Below the pieces are notes generated by a model. The model searched no databases, was not told the DNA's origin, and was given only the letters and a program-made list of their open reading frames with translations. 64,000 bases of DNA from Coneutiohabitans sp964457925 (GTDB taxonomy: Bacteria > Zhuqueibacterota > Zhuqueibacteria > Zhuqueibacterales > Zhuqueibacteraceae): the NCBI GenBank assembly GCA_964457925.1, contig CAYWGH010000032.1, positions 1 through 64,000 on the forward strand, written 5' to 3'. Position numbers and translations under genes: made by a program. Of the stretch, positions 25,432 to 33,937 are shown one piece after another (the first letter of the stretch is position 1; every line of letters starts with the position of its first letter).

Positions 25432-28400
25432 ATGCTCTTGCTCACGCGATCCCAACGGACACACGCCGTTATCGCTGCCGGCATTTGCTTTTTTTTATGC
25501 CGCCCGGCGCTGCTCTTTCCTCAAATTCTGCCGTTTGATCATTACTCCCTTAAAAATGGCCTGCCGTCAACCTGGACGAATTCAATTTTTCAGGATTCCC
25601 GCGGATATTTATGGATCGGCGGCGATGAGGGCGTGTCAGTCTACGACGGCGTTCGCTTCAAAAATTATGGTGTGAGCGACGGCTTGCCCGTGAGCCAGAT
25701 TTGGGGTGTGTATGAAAGCCGGAAGTCGCCAGGCCGAATACTGATCGGCACGCACGGCGCCGGCTTGGTCACGTTCGAACAGGGGCGTTTCACCACGATG
25801 AAATTCGACACGCTGCCGGGCAGCAATACCGTGGGCGCGATGCTCGAAGATTACGACGGCGTGCTGTGGTGCGGCACGAATGCCGGTGTTTATCGTGTTC
25901 AAAACGGCAGAGCGGCATTTTTTCCGACGGATAGCGTGCGCGGCTGGGTGCCCTTCATCGTTCAAACCAGCGACAGCCTGATTTGGATCAGCACGGAACG
26001 AAAACTCTATCGTTATTCTCCGCGCACCGGTGAAACGCAATTGCTCAAACTGCCGGCCGAGCTTGCGCTCCTGGCTTGCATGAAAGAAGACGCGGAGGGC
26101 AATATCTGGCTGGGCGGATATACCGGCGAGATTTACCAGATGCGCAACGATCAAATCATCGCCTCGCGACGACTGCCAACGGAAGAACTGTTTGAGGTGA
26201 TTGATGACGGCGAAGGCTCGCTGTGGTTCGTTGCCATGCATGGGATTTTTAAAGTATCCAAGCATGATTTTACCGGCGCGTTTACCCGTTATACCGTTGA
26301 GAACGGATTGCATGAAAACCGGCTGATTTCCTGCTTGCGTGACCGGGAAGATAATTTTTGGTTCGGCGGGCGCACCAAGGGGCTGGCGAAATTGTCCGAG
26401 CGCAATCTCGTCACATTTCGCTTCGAAGGCGTGCGGCCGGATGTCATGAACCGCGTGGCCGTTGCCGATGCGCGCGGCCGGTTCTTTCTGCTTTCCGAAA
26501 ACGGGGTCTGGGAAATTTGGCGGCAGCGCCACGGCAACTGGCAGAAACATTTGCATCAATTGGAACGCGGCAACCTGACGGGCGCCTGGTGGCAGGCGGA
26601 TTTCGGCGCGGACAGCACGTTGTGGATTTGTTTTGACAAAGGCGGCATGTGCGGGTATCAAATTCACGCGAACGGCGAGCAACCTTCGCGCTTGACGCTC
26701 AAACGCATTCTGCAGCCGGGGCGCGATCTGCCCGCCGGTTTTCCCATTGCGTTTTTGGTTGATGATTATGATCAACTCTGGTGCAGCATTCGCGGCGAGG
26801 GGATTGCGCATTATGATTTGCGTACCTCAACTCCGCGTGCGTTCTATTCGCCGCAAGAGGACCTGGCCAGCAACACGATTCGCGCGATTTGGCGCGACCG
26901 CAATGAAAAGATGTGGTTCGGCAGCTATAATTCGGGCATCTCCATCTTTCGACCGGCAGCCGGCAAATATGTGTTCGAGCGCAAACTAACCATGGCGGAG
27001 GGCCTGCCCGACGACGGGATACGCATGATTTTCGAACGCAGCAATGGCGAAATTTGGATCGCGACGCGCTTTGGCGGCGTTGCGATTGCCGATGGTGAGC
27101 GTTTACAAACTCTCTCCACCAAAGACGGGCTGCTGAGTGATGCCGTGTGGGGATTTACTGAAGACGCGTTCGGCCGAATCTGGATTGCGACTTCTTTGGG
27201 CATGCAATATGTTTTGCCGGACAGTTCCTATCGGCTCGTGACGCCGCAGCGGCTCAGCGGACAGTATTTCGGTTCGATTGGCGCTGCGCCCGGGCAATTG
27301 ATCTGGGGCGTGGGTTATCATGATCTTGTCGTTTACGAGTACGGCCGCAAAAGCGCTGTGAGCATGCCGCCCCCGATTTATATCACGAATGTGCGCGTTA
27401 ACGGCAAAAATCGTACTCTGGTCGAGCCTGCCGAGTTTGCCTATGATGAAAATCTTTGTACGATTGAATTCAGCGGCATCAGTTTTAAAGATGAAACCGC
27501 CGTGCGTTACCGTCATCGCCTGCTCGGCCTGCATAAGGAATGGCAGGAGCCTAGCGATCAACGCGCGGTGACATTTGCCTCTTTGCGGCCGGGCGCCTAC
27601 ACCTTCGAAGTGATGGCGATCAACGCAGAAGGCGTGGAGAGTGCGGCTCCGGCAGCATTTTCGTTCACGATTCAGCCGCCGTTTTGGCAGCGCTGGTGGT
27701 TCATTGCATTGTGCCTCATGCTGCTCGGCGCCGTTTTATATGCGATTCATGTCGTGCGTCTGAATCGTTTGCTGGAGATTGAAAAAATCCGGTCGCGCAT
27801 CGCGCTTGATTTGCACGATGAAATCGGCGCAGGTCTGACTCACATTGGCCTGCTTTCGCAAGTGGCGTTGCGTAAAAAAAGCGTGAAGCCGTTTTATGAT
27901 GCCGCCAAGTCGCAGTGGCACAGCCAGCGGCAGGGCGAAACGCAGGAGCCGACGGCGGCGCTTTTTGAATTGGGCGGCGCCCTTGAGCGCGTCGGCGGCA
28001 TTGCACGCGAGCTGTCGGCGGCAATGAGTGACGTGGTTTGGTCAATCAACCCCAAACACGATTCCGTGGAAGCTCTGCAGCGCCGGCTCAAATCTTTTGC
28101 CCATGAAATTTGCCATGCCAAAAATATTGCGCTGAACTTCGATGTTTCCAAGGCGCTGGCGGGAATGAGGCTGCACCCGGAAACGCGCCGCAATTTATTG
28201 CTTATCGCCAAAGAAGCGCTGCACAACATGGCCAAGTATTCCGGCAGCCCCTCGGTTGACGTTAAAATCGACGCCGCCAACGAAAAGCTGCGCGTCGTCA
28301 TTCGTGATCGCGGTAAGGGATTTGATTTGCAGCATTCTTCCACCGGAAATGGCCTGAACAACATGCGCTTGCGGGCGGAAAAATTGGGAGGGACATGCGA

Positions 28401-28461
28401 GATCGTTTCAGCGCCAGGTCAGGGCACGCAAATTATCGCCAGTGCGCCCTATAAAATTTGA
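25432..28461 (+). CDS. Reg_prop/Y_Y_Y beta-propeller sensor histidine kinase (HisKA_3 type)
   Basis: 1009 aa. A signal peptide is followed by about fourteen propeller blades with the signature DxxGxLWIGxxxGVxxYDG (for example FQDSRGYLWIGGDEGVSVYDG) over residues 35-640, then a Y_Y_Y beta-sandwich (about 650-745; AVRYRHRLLGLHKEWQ), TM about 756-778, a HisKA_3 domain with H795 in LDLHDEIGAGLTHIG and a HATPase_c domain (DRGKGFD, GNGLNNMRLRAEKLGG). This architecture normally pairs with a NarL-type regulator; none is adjacent, the nearest being at 35102. It lacks the C-terminal REC/AraC of the Bacteroides hybrid systems. It starts 8 bp after the cyclase gene with no evident Shine-Dalgarno. Confidence 0.92.
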   Translation: MLLLTRSQRTHAVIAAGICFFLCRPALLFPQILPFDHYSLKNGLPSTWTNSIFQDSRGYLWIGGDEGVSVYDGVRFKNYGVSDGLPVSQIWGVYESRKSPGRILIGTHGAGLVTFEQGRFTTMKFDTLPGSNTVGAMLEDYDGVLWCGTNAGVYRVQNGRAAFFPTDSVRGWVPFIVQTSDSLIWISTERKLYRYSPRTGETQLLKLPAELALLACMKEDAEGNIWLGGYTGEIYQMRNDQIIASRRLPTEELFEVIDDGEGSLWFVAMHGIFKVSKHDFTGAFTRYTVENGLHENRLISCLRDREDNFWFGGRTKGLAKLSERNLVTFRFEGVRPDVMNRVAVADARGRFFLLSENGVWEIWRQRHGNWQKHLHQLERGNLTGAWWQADFGADSTLWICFDKGGMCGYQIHANGEQPSRLTLKRILQPGRDLPAGFPIAFLVDDYDQLWCSIRGEGIAHYDLRTSTPRAFYSPQEDLASNTIRAIWRDRNEKMWFGSYNSGISIFRPAAGKYVFERKLTMAEGLPDDGIRMIFERSNGEIWIATRFGGVAIADGERLQTLSTKDGLLSDAVWGFTEDAFGRIWIATSLGMQYVLPDSSYRLVTPQRLSGQYFGSIGAAPGQLIWGVGYHDLVVYEYGRKSAVSMPPPIYITNVRVNGKNRTLVEPAEFAYDENLCTIEFSGISFKDETAVRYRHRLLGLHKEWQEPSDQRAVTFASLRPGAYTFEVMAINAEGVESAAPAAFSFTIQPPFWQRWWFIALCLMLLGAVLYAIHVVRLNRLLEIEKIRSRIALDLHDEIGAGLTHIGLLSQVALRKKSVKPFYDAAKSQWHSQRQGETQEPTAALFELGGALERVGGIARELSAAMSDVVWSINPKHDSVEALQRRLKSFAHEICHAKNIALNFDVSKALAGMRLHPETRRNLLLIAKEALHNMAKYSGSPSVDVKIDAANEKLRVVIRDRGKGFDLQHSSTGNGLNNMRLRAEKLGGTCEIVSAPGQGTQIIASAPYKI

Positions 28462-28568
28462 TCTTGAGCCGGTGCAAAAGGTTGTGTTGTTGTTGTAGAT
28501 GTGTTTGACGGTTTTCCGTTTCACGCTCCCCTCCACAATTTCCACTTTTTAAAATCCCACAAAGAATT

Positions 28569-28598
28569 TTCCAACTTCATTGCCCTGTAAACGTCGAA
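28569..28598 (+). promoter_or_regulatory. ECF-type promoter of the first Spy-like gene
   Basis: TTCCAAC (28569-28575), 17 bp, GTCGAA (28593-28598), then TGGATTGAAA. The same AAC-N17-GTC(G/T)AA plus downstream TTGAAA occurs upstream of the ECF sigma gene (31364) and of the Spy-like lipoprotein (33820). It gives a ~65-nt leader to ATG 28669. It lies in the 207-bp gap after the propeller kinase. Confidence 0.7.
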
Positions 28599-28668
28599 TG
28601 GATTGAAAACAGCAGACGCGTTTAAAACCGTAAAATCTATTTCACTGTTTAAATTTTGGAGGTTTATC

Positions 28669-29190
28669 ATGAAACGTTTTTCTGTCTTTTTCGTGACGGC
28701 CGTGATGGCCGCGGCATTGTGCACGGATTTATTGCAAGCGCAACCGCGCGGCAATTTCCGCGGCGACCGTGATCGCCCGCAAATGCGCAGGGAGATTGCC
28801 GAAGAGTTGGGGCTCTCCGACGAACAAAAGGAAAAAATCCAGCAAATCCGCCTGGAAGCCCGCAAACAAGCCATCGCGCACCGGGCAAAGGTGCAACTGG
28901 CGCATATCGAGTTGCAAGAACTGGTGCAAGCGGATACTCCCGACCAGAACAAGATCAATGCGAAGATTTCCGAGGTCAGCAGGCTGCACGAAACCGGCAT
29001 GCGCAATCGCATCGCAACGCAACTGGAAGTGCAAAAAGTGCTTACCCCGGAACAACGCAAAAAGGCGCAAGAACTGCGGCCGTTTCGCGGCATGCGTGAC
29101 TTTGACGATTTCGAAGGCCGGCCGGGCCCAGGCATGCACCGCGGGATGAGAATGCAGGGTATGCCCGGCCTTACGCCTTTTGAAGACTAA
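28669..29190 (+). CDS. Spy/CpxP-like periplasmic protein
   Basis: 173 aa; start at ATG 28669 behind TTTTGGAGG. A signal peptide (ending LQAQ) leads to an arginine-rich segment, then an all-helical body with the paired LTxxQ-type motifs of the Spy/CpxP family: LGLSDEQKEKIQQIR and VLTPEQRKKAQEL about 65 residues apart. The tail is rich in Gly, Met, Arg and Pro (RGMRDF, MHRGMRMQGM). Spy-like proteins act as periplasmic chaperones or metal/misfolding sensors. It is the first of four such proteins between 28.6 and 34.6 kb and is preceded by the shared ECF promoter. Confidence 0.85.
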   Translation: MKRFSVFFVTAVMAAALCTDLLQAQPRGNFRGDRDRPQMRREIAEELGLSDEQKEKIQQIRLEARKQAIAHRAKVQLAHIELQELVQADTPDQNKINAKISEVSRLHETGMRNRIATQLEVQKVLTPEQRKKAQELRPFRGMRDFDDFEGRPGPGMHRGMRMQGMPGLTPFED

Positions 29191-29355
29191 CGCATGCGGT
29201 TTGCACGCGGCATGGCATTGCTTGCCTGAATCTGAGCTGAGATGGGCAGGCCAAACAAGTGAGTCGTTATTCTATCACAAACCGCCAGCTTGGCATTTGC
29301 GATCAGCAGCAAGCCAGGCTGGCGATTTTCATGGTAGAGCGGAGAAATGTGTGGT

Positions 29356-30192
29356 ATGAAAATACTTCCCCTGCCTAAATCACGAAAGCAGAGGCAGATC
29401 ATTTTGCGCGGCAAGGCCATTGCGTATATCCTGTCGCTTTTGTTTTTATTCAGTTGTGGAAAATCTGAATGGAACAGCCGGTGGCGAACGCAAGAAATCA
29501 CGGTTGACGGCAATCAGCAGGATTGGGAGGGCGCGCTGGTTTTTGCAGAGAACGAAAAGATTGCCGTGGGCTTGATGAATGATGGAGATGATTTGTTCGC
29601 CTGCCTGGTGGTTGATGATCGCGAGATGCAAGCCTCAATCATGCGGCGTGGATTGATCGTGTGGCTCGATGCCGCGGGCAAAAAGGATAAAACGTTTGGC
29701 ATTCATTTTCCGCTTTCCCGTTTCAGCTTGCGGCCGCCGATGAGGCCGCGATCCGAGCCGGAAGAACCGCAAATGGATCTTGTCTCCATGCCAAATGAGC
29801 TGGAAATTCTTGGCCCGGGGAAAGATGATCGCCAGCGCCTGCCGCTCGATCAGGCCCGGGGCATTGCCCTCAACATAAACCGTGATAATGGCGTCTTGAT
29901 TTATGAGATTAAAATTCCATTGCGTCACGGCGCTGATCGACCCTACGTCATCGGCGCAAATCCCGGTGATAAGATCGGTATCGGACTAGAAACGCCGGAA
30001 TTCGATCGTAAAGAAATCAGGGAAAGAATGCGATCCGGCATGGGCGGTGGTCGACCGGGAGGAGGTTTTGGCGGCGGTGGCCGGGGCGGCGGGATGGGCA
30101 GACCGGGTGGTCCCGGCGGCCAACGGCCAGGATTGCCAGAATCTCTAAAAGTTTGGACGAAAGTACAGCTTGCAGCCTTACCGGCGCAGTAA
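29356..30192 (+). CDS. Lipoprotein with DOMON/CBM9-like domain and Gly-rich tail
   Basis: 278 aa from ATG 29356 (GGAG 11 bases upstream; an ATG at 29347 sits too close to that site). A hydrophobic stretch ends in a lipobox (LFLFSCGK). The body starts with ITVDGNQQDWEGAL, the usual opening of CBM9/DOMON-like beta-sandwiches, followed by strands (IAVGLMNDGDDLFACLVVDD) and GLIVWLDAAGKKDKTFGIHFP. The C-terminal 60 residues are a low-complexity Gly/Arg/Met/Pro run (GMGGGRPGGGFGGGG). Role unknown; it is placed between two Spy-like genes, so an envelope function is likely. The 156-bp gap upstream contains a near-perfect CGCCAGCTTGGC hairpin at about 29283-29326. Confidence 0.75.
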   Translation: MKILPLPKSRKQRQIILRGKAIAYILSLLFLFSCGKSEWNSRWRTQEITVDGNQQDWEGALVFAENEKIAVGLMNDGDDLFACLVVDDREMQASIMRRGLIVWLDAAGKKDKTFGIHFPLSRFSLRPPMRPRSEPEEPQMDLVSMPNELEILGPGKDDRQRLPLDQARGIALNINRDNGVLIYEIKIPLRHGADRPYVIGANPGDKIGIGLETPEFDRKEIRERMRSGMGGGRPGGGFGGGGRGGGMGRPGGPGGQRPGLPESLKVWTKVQLAALPAQ

Positions 30193-30261
30193 GCGTGTTT
30201 TAGAAAAAAACTTTTAATATTTTATTCTGAAAAGCCAAGCGCTTAAAACAACAAGCAGGAG

Positions 30262-30675
30262 ATGAACGTGAAGCGATACTCACAAATTTTAAAGCGGGCG
30301 TGTTGGTCTCTGCCGGCGCTTTTTCTTTTTGTTGATCTCGGGTTTGCCCAGCCGCCGCAAGGCCGGGGCATGCCCGATTCCACCCAAATCGCTGCAATGG
30401 TTGACACACTGGCCAAAAAGCTCTCGCTCACCAGGGAATTGAAAGAGAAAGTCGGCAAGATTTATTTTGCCTCATTTGCCGAAGGCCGGAAAGCCTTCGA
30501 GAAAAATCGGGGAGATTGGCAGGCGATGCGCGAAACCCGCATGCAAATCGATGAAAAGCGCGACACCGAGATCAAGGCGTTGCTCAATGACGAGCAGAAA
30601 AAGCTGTATGACAAATTTATTCAGGAACAGCGGCAACGGCGGAGGGGAGATTGGCCCCCGCGTCCGAACAATTGA
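30262..30675 (+). CDS. Small Spy-like periplasmic protein
   Basis: 137 aa, ATG preceded by CAGGAG. A signal peptide ends at about residue 29 (GFAQ). The helical body has KLSLTRELKEKVGKIYF and, about 60 residues on, LLNDEQKKLYDKFIQ, the two half-motifs of the Spy/CpxP fold, with a basic, Pro-rich end. No copy of the ECF promoter was found immediately upstream, so it may be read from the upstream lipoprotein gene or its own promoter. Confidence 0.75.
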   Translation: MNVKRYSQILKRACWSLPALFLFVDLGFAQPPQGRGMPDSTQIAAMVDTLAKKLSLTRELKEKVGKIYFASFAEGRKAFEKNRGDWQAMRETRMQIDEKRDTEIKALLNDEQKKLYDKFIQEQRQRRRGDWPPRPNN

Positions 30676-30858
30676 TGCGATAGAGTGCTTGCGGATTTGG
30701 GTTTCATCTGTTATCTTTGCGCGGAAAAATTGCCGGGTGAGGCGGCATGACGTGTTCGTTCATCCGCATTGAGCAGCGCAAGTGATCGAACGTTAACTCA
30801 CGAAACAAGTTCGAGGAAGTCTAACACCTGAACCCAACTCACCAACAGGAGGTTACTC

Positions 30859-31335
30859 GTGAAGTCTGATCATCAAACCCGCCGGGAGTTTTGTATTCGC
30901 GTTTGTCAGGCCGCATCTGTGATGGCATGGGGCGGCGCCGTGAGCGCCATTCTGCAAAGTTGTTCCTCCGATGACCCTCTTTCCTCCGGAAGCCAAAATT
31001 TGCCTCAAATTCAAGCGACGGCAGTAAACGGCGTCATTACGCTTGCGATTGGCGCCGGCTCGCCGCTGGCAGCCGTCGGCAGCGCGGCCCAGGTGCAACA
31101 CGCCAGCGGGACTCTGCTGGTTGCCCGCACGGCGCAGGATGAGTTTACTGCACTCACCGCGGTGTGTACGCATCAAGCATGCACCATCACCGGCTATGGC
31201 AACCAGATTTATACTTGCCCCTGCCATGGTTCGCAATTCAACACCAACGGCCAGGTCACGCGGGGCCCGGCGACAAGTGCGCTGCGGAAGTATGCCACGC
31301 AATTTGCCAATGATCAGTTGACGATTACCTTGTAA
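30859..31335 (+). CDS. Rieske [2Fe-2S] protein, exported
   Basis: 158 aa, GTG start with AGGAGG eight bases upstream. The N-terminus has a twin-arginine-like RREFC and hydrophobic segment, then a cysteine (SCSS) that could be a lipobox, so it is probably Tat-exported and perhaps lipid-anchored. The cluster motifs are C103-T-H105 and C120-P-C122-H123 with C108, the disulfide-bridged high-potential Rieske pattern (CTHQAC, CPCHGS). No cytochrome b is nearby, so it is an accessory electron-transfer protein rather than part of a bc1 operon visible here. The 183-bp gap upstream holds no gene. Confidence 0.9.
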   Translation: MKSDHQTRREFCIRVCQAASVMAWGGAVSAILQSCSSDDPLSSGSQNLPQIQATAVNGVITLAIGAGSPLAAVGSAAQVQHASGTLLVARTAQDEFTALTAVCTHQACTITGYGNQIYTCPCHGSQFNTNGQVTRGPATSALRKYATQFANDQLTITL

Positions 31336-31363
31336 GCAATGGACAAAGCAGAATCGCTTCACG

Positions 31364-31393
31364 TTCCAACCTAAAGCACGCGGATTCGTCTAA
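31364..31393 (+). promoter_or_regulatory. ECF-type promoter of the sigma factor gene (autoregulation)
   Basis: TTCCAAC (31364-31370), 17 bp, GTCTAA (31388-31393), then CGGATTGAAA. Matches the sites at 28569 and 33820. The predicted start point falls only a few bases before ATG 31403, so the sigma message may be leaderless. Confidence 0.7.
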
Positions 31394-31402
31394 CGGATTG
31401 AA

Positions 31403-32017
31403 ATGCAAACGAAGGGTTCCGAAAGAAACCCGGCGCCGTCAGGACTATCGGAAGCGGAGTTGCTTGCCGGATGCCGCGCCGGCCAACCGCAAGCGCTGGC
31501 GGAGCTGATCAAACGTTATCAGCCCGCGGTGCTGCGCGTTTGCATTTCAATCGTTGGCAGCCACGATGTCGATGATCTCGTGCAAGAAATTTTCATCAAA
31601 ATCTTGCAGCGGCTGGATCGTTTCGAAGGACGTTCGGCTTTGTTCACGTGGATTTATGAAGTCACCGTCAATCACTGCCGCGATGAACTGCGGCGGCGCA
31701 AGCGGCGGCGCTGGTTTTCGCTGCAAGCACTGCCGCAAGAAGTTGTTGAAAGGATTCCAGCGGACGAAAAACCTGCGGCCGATCGCCTGGAGAGCGACGA
31801 AGTGGAACAACACCTGCACCGCGAGATCAACAAGCTCAAACCCAAATATCGTGAGTTGGTTGTGCTGCGCGATCTCGAAGGTCTGAGTTATGAGGAAATT
31901 GCGCAAATCTGCAAGATCGACGTGAAGCTGGTGAAATCACGTTTATTTGAAGCCCGCCGCGTATTGGCTCAAAAGATGAGAATGTTTACGGAGGAAGCGC
32001 CGCATGTACAAGCCTGA
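31403..32017 (+). CDS. ECF-family RNA polymerase sigma factor
   Basis: 204 aa. Region 2: FIKILQRLDRFEGRSALFTWIYEVTVNHCRDELRRRKRR (with VDDLVQEIF ahead of it); region 4: LKPKYRELVVLRDLEGLSYEEIAQICKIDVKLVKSRLFEARRVL. No region 3 or 1.1, as expected of ECF sigma factors. It overlaps the anti-sigma gene by 14 bp. A promoter of the type shared with two Spy-like genes lies immediately upstream, suggesting positive autoregulation. There is no Shine-Dalgarno at the ATG. Confidence 0.92.
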   Translation: MQTKGSERNPAPSGLSEAELLAGCRAGQPQALAELIKRYQPAVLRVCISIVGSHDVDDLVQEIFIKILQRLDRFEGRSALFTWIYEVTVNHCRDELRRRKRRRWFSLQALPQEVVERIPADEKPAADRLESDEVEQHLHREINKLKPKYRELVVLRDLEGLSYEEIAQICKIDVKLVKSRLFEARRVLAQKMRMFTEEAPHVQA

Positions 32018-32495
32018 TAACAAAACTTCCCATGTGGATGACCTGACGCTGTGGGCGTGGCGCCGTTCCGAACTGGAAGCCGAGGCCGCGCTCGCCGTGC
32101 AAGCCCATGTGGAGGCATGCCCAGCCTGCGGACCGCGCGCTGCGCAAATCGCAAAACTGATCAAGGCAATGCAAGCCCGCCACCATGCGGTGCAGCCCAC
32201 GCTTGCGCAACAATTGCAATTGCTGCGCGCCGTGCAAGCGCAAACAGCGCCGCCGCCAATGGAAAGCGTCTGGGTGAAAACCAGCGGCCGCCTGGTGCGC
32301 TGGCTGGCCCCGGCAGTGGTGGCATTGACTGTTCTCTTCGCCGTGATTCCTCAAAAGGGCAGTTCAACGGCCAGCGACAGGGGGGCGGCGTTTCTCGCAG
32401 ATACGCCCGAAGCGGCATTATTTTCTGCTCGGACGGAGGAGGAAGTGCAGAGCGCCATGTTGGAGTTGATGTTAAGCTCCGAGCAGGCGCAATGA
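32004..32495 (+). CDS. Membrane anti-sigma factor with zinc-binding HxxxCxxC motif
   Basis: 163 aa. The cytoplasmic N-terminus has H35-x3-C39-x2-C42 (AHVEACPACG), the ZAS motif of zinc-associated anti-sigma factors. One TM segment at about 95-114 (WLAPAVVALTVLFAVIP), then a ~45-aa periplasmic tail. It overlaps the sigma gene by 14 bp and the following periplasmic sensor by 4 bp, so the three are translationally coupled. It should hold the ECF sigma factor until an envelope signal is received. Confidence 0.85.
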   Translation: MYKPDNKTSHVDDLTLWAWRRSELEAEAALAVQAHVEACPACGPRAAQIAKLIKAMQARHHAVQPTLAQQLQLLRAVQAQTAPPPMESVWVKTSGRLVRWLAPAVVALTVLFAVIPQKGSSTASDRGAAFLADTPEAALFSARTEEEVQSAMLELMLSSEQAQ

Positions 32496-32968
32496 CAACG
32501 AAGGTGAGAAGCATGAAACAAACTTTTCTGGTGGCGGCGGCGTTTGTCTTGACTTTTGCAGCGGGCGTATTGACGGGCGGGCTGCTCGTGCGGCAATTTG
32601 CCGGCCCGCCGCCCGTGTTTGAGCGTGCGATGAAGCGGCCACCCATGTCGCCGCGCGGCATGTTTGATGTCGATCGTATGCAAAAACATCTTGATCTCAG
32701 TGAAGCGCAACGCCAACAAGTCGAGGCGATCGTCGCAAGGTATCGCGATCAAATCCAGCAACACCTGGAGCGCGCCGAGCCGCCGATGCGCGAGTTGATG
32801 CGCGGCTTGCGCACCGAGGTCGAACAAGTTTTGACCCCGGAACAACGCGAAAAATTTCAACGCAGCGCCTCGCCGTTTTGGCGCAAATCTCCGCAACGGC
32901 GCGAGCGTTTCGAACCCGACAGCATGCCCGGGCCGCCCATGCCCGAGGCCGGGGAACCCATGCCGTAA
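32492..32968 (+). CDS. Membrane-anchored Spy/CnrX-like periplasmic sensor
   Basis: 158 aa from ATG 32492 (ATGA overlap with the anti-sigma stop). An N-terminal TM anchor (about residues 11-34) leads to a helical periplasmic domain with LDLSEAQRQQVEAIV and VLTPEQREKFQ, the two motifs of Spy/CpxP/CnrX-type helical hairpins, and a Pro/Met-rich tail (MPGPPMPEAGEPMP). The coupling with sigma and anti-sigma genes parallels the CnrYXH metal-response trio, where CnrX is the sensor. Metal binding is inference; Met- and His-rich sites are few. Confidence 0.8.
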   Translation: MTTKVRSMKQTFLVAAAFVLTFAAGVLTGGLLVRQFAGPPPVFERAMKRPPMSPRGMFDVDRMQKHLDLSEAQRQQVEAIVARYRDQIQQHLERAEPPMRELMRGLRTEVEQVLTPEQREKFQRSASPFWRKSPQRRERFEPDSMPGPPMPEAGEPMP

Positions 32969-32988
32969 ACGGCCACGTCACGTATGCT

Positions 32989-33759
32989 TTAAAAACGCAG
33001 CGACAAGCAGCTCAAACCGCCGTCCATTTTTTGAAATTCCGACATCGCCAGCGATAGCACGGAGTAACCCAAATCCCGCAACGCGGCTGCAAACGCGGGA
33101 TATCCCTCCGCGACCAAAACATTATCATTGACCCGCACGCAATTGGCGGCATATTCTTCGTGCGCGGCGGCGGTAACAAGCTCGTACCCTCGCAAAGCTT
33201 TCTCCCCGGCCAGCGCCGTGATCACAGCCAAATGCTTCCCGCCCAAATAAGCCAGCCCGCTTTTAAGGTGAAGCATTCCCGCTGCGCCGCGGATATCGAT
33301 AATCGTTGAAGTATAGCCCGCATGCGCCAGCAATCCGGCCAACTGCCGCGCCCCTTCCGGGTTGGTTCGTTTCGAAATGCCGATAAAAAAATGGCTGCCC
33401 GCTTCGCAAACGTCTCCGCCGTCCACCGTGCCCGGCGCGTTTATTGTTTGTATTGCGGGAAAGAATTGCGCCAGCGCCTTGCGCATGGCGGCAACCTCGC
33501 CGGCGCGGCTTGGTGCGCCGGGGCGGGTGAGAATGGCGCAATGCGCGGTGAGGATGGCGACATCCTCGACAAATGTGGAATCGGGATGATCCTCGTCGAT
33601 CGGCAATCGCGTAAGCGCGAGGCCGCAGCGTTCCAGCGCTGCGCAATACTGTTCATGCTGCTGCAGCGCGAGGGCGTAATCCGGCGCGCCCAAAGCAGCA
33701 GTGGTCAGCCCGCTTGCAAAATTGGAGCCGGGCGGGCGAACAATGGCGTGTTGAAACAT
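32989..33759 (-). CDS. ddaH: Dimethylarginine dimethylaminohydrolase-like amidinohydrolase
   Basis: 256 aa. Guanidino-modifying fold: E65-D66 in FVEDVAIL, TVDGGDVCEAG, H164 in MLHLKSGLAYLGG, AANCVRVNDNVL, and the nucleophile C251 in DGGLSCLSLRF. The spacing and the C-terminal Cys fit DDAH (hydrolysis of methylated arginine to citrulline and dimethylamine) better than arginine deiminase, which is longer. It converges on the end of the Spy/CnrX-like gene and diverges from 33938. Confidence 0.85.
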   Translation of the reverse strand: MFQHAIVRPPGSNFASGLTTAALGAPDYALALQQHEQYCAALERCGLALTRLPIDEDHPDSTFVEDVAILTAHCAILTRPGAPSRAGEVAAMRKALAQFFPAIQTINAPGTVDGGDVCEAGSHFFIGISKRTNPEGARQLAGLLAHAGYTSTIIDIRGAAGMLHLKSGLAYLGGKHLAVITALAGEKALRGYELVTAAAHEEYAANCVRVNDNVLVAEGYPAFAAALRDLGYSVLSLAMSEFQKMDGGLSCLSLRF

Positions 33760-33819
33760 GAGAAGAATCCTTTGGGCTTTGCCGGCACCTGTGCGGCTGA
33801 AAAATCAACGCCGCATATT

Positions 33820-33849
33820 TTCAAACTTTCCTGCTGAAGCGGCGTCGAA
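33820..33849 (+). promoter_or_regulatory. ECF-type promoter of the Spy-like lipoprotein gene
   Basis: TTCAAAC (33820-33826), 17 bp, GTCGAA (33844-33849), then TGTGTTGAAA. Third member of the set at 28569 and 31364, giving a ~83-nt leader to ATG 33938. Confidence 0.7.
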
Positions 33850-33937
33850 TGTGTTGAAACGCGTTTGAAAAGATGATTTGTCTCATCGTTTGCCGGCCAT
33901 TTTTTTTCATAAACCCTCAACCCATTAGGAGTGCCGT

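Noticed and set aside
30689..30719. Bacteroidetes-type promoter (TTG-N19-TANNTTTG) before the Rieske gene
   Set aside because: The -7 like TATCTTTG is present, but the leader would be 140 nt and the trp operon here uses a standard TTGACA/TATGAT promoter, so the match is probably chance.
30795..30825. Possible fourth ECF promoter upstream of the Rieske gene (GTCTAAC at 30819)
   Set aside because: The nearest AAC cores are 12 or 21 bp away instead of 17 and the downstream TTGAAA block is missing.
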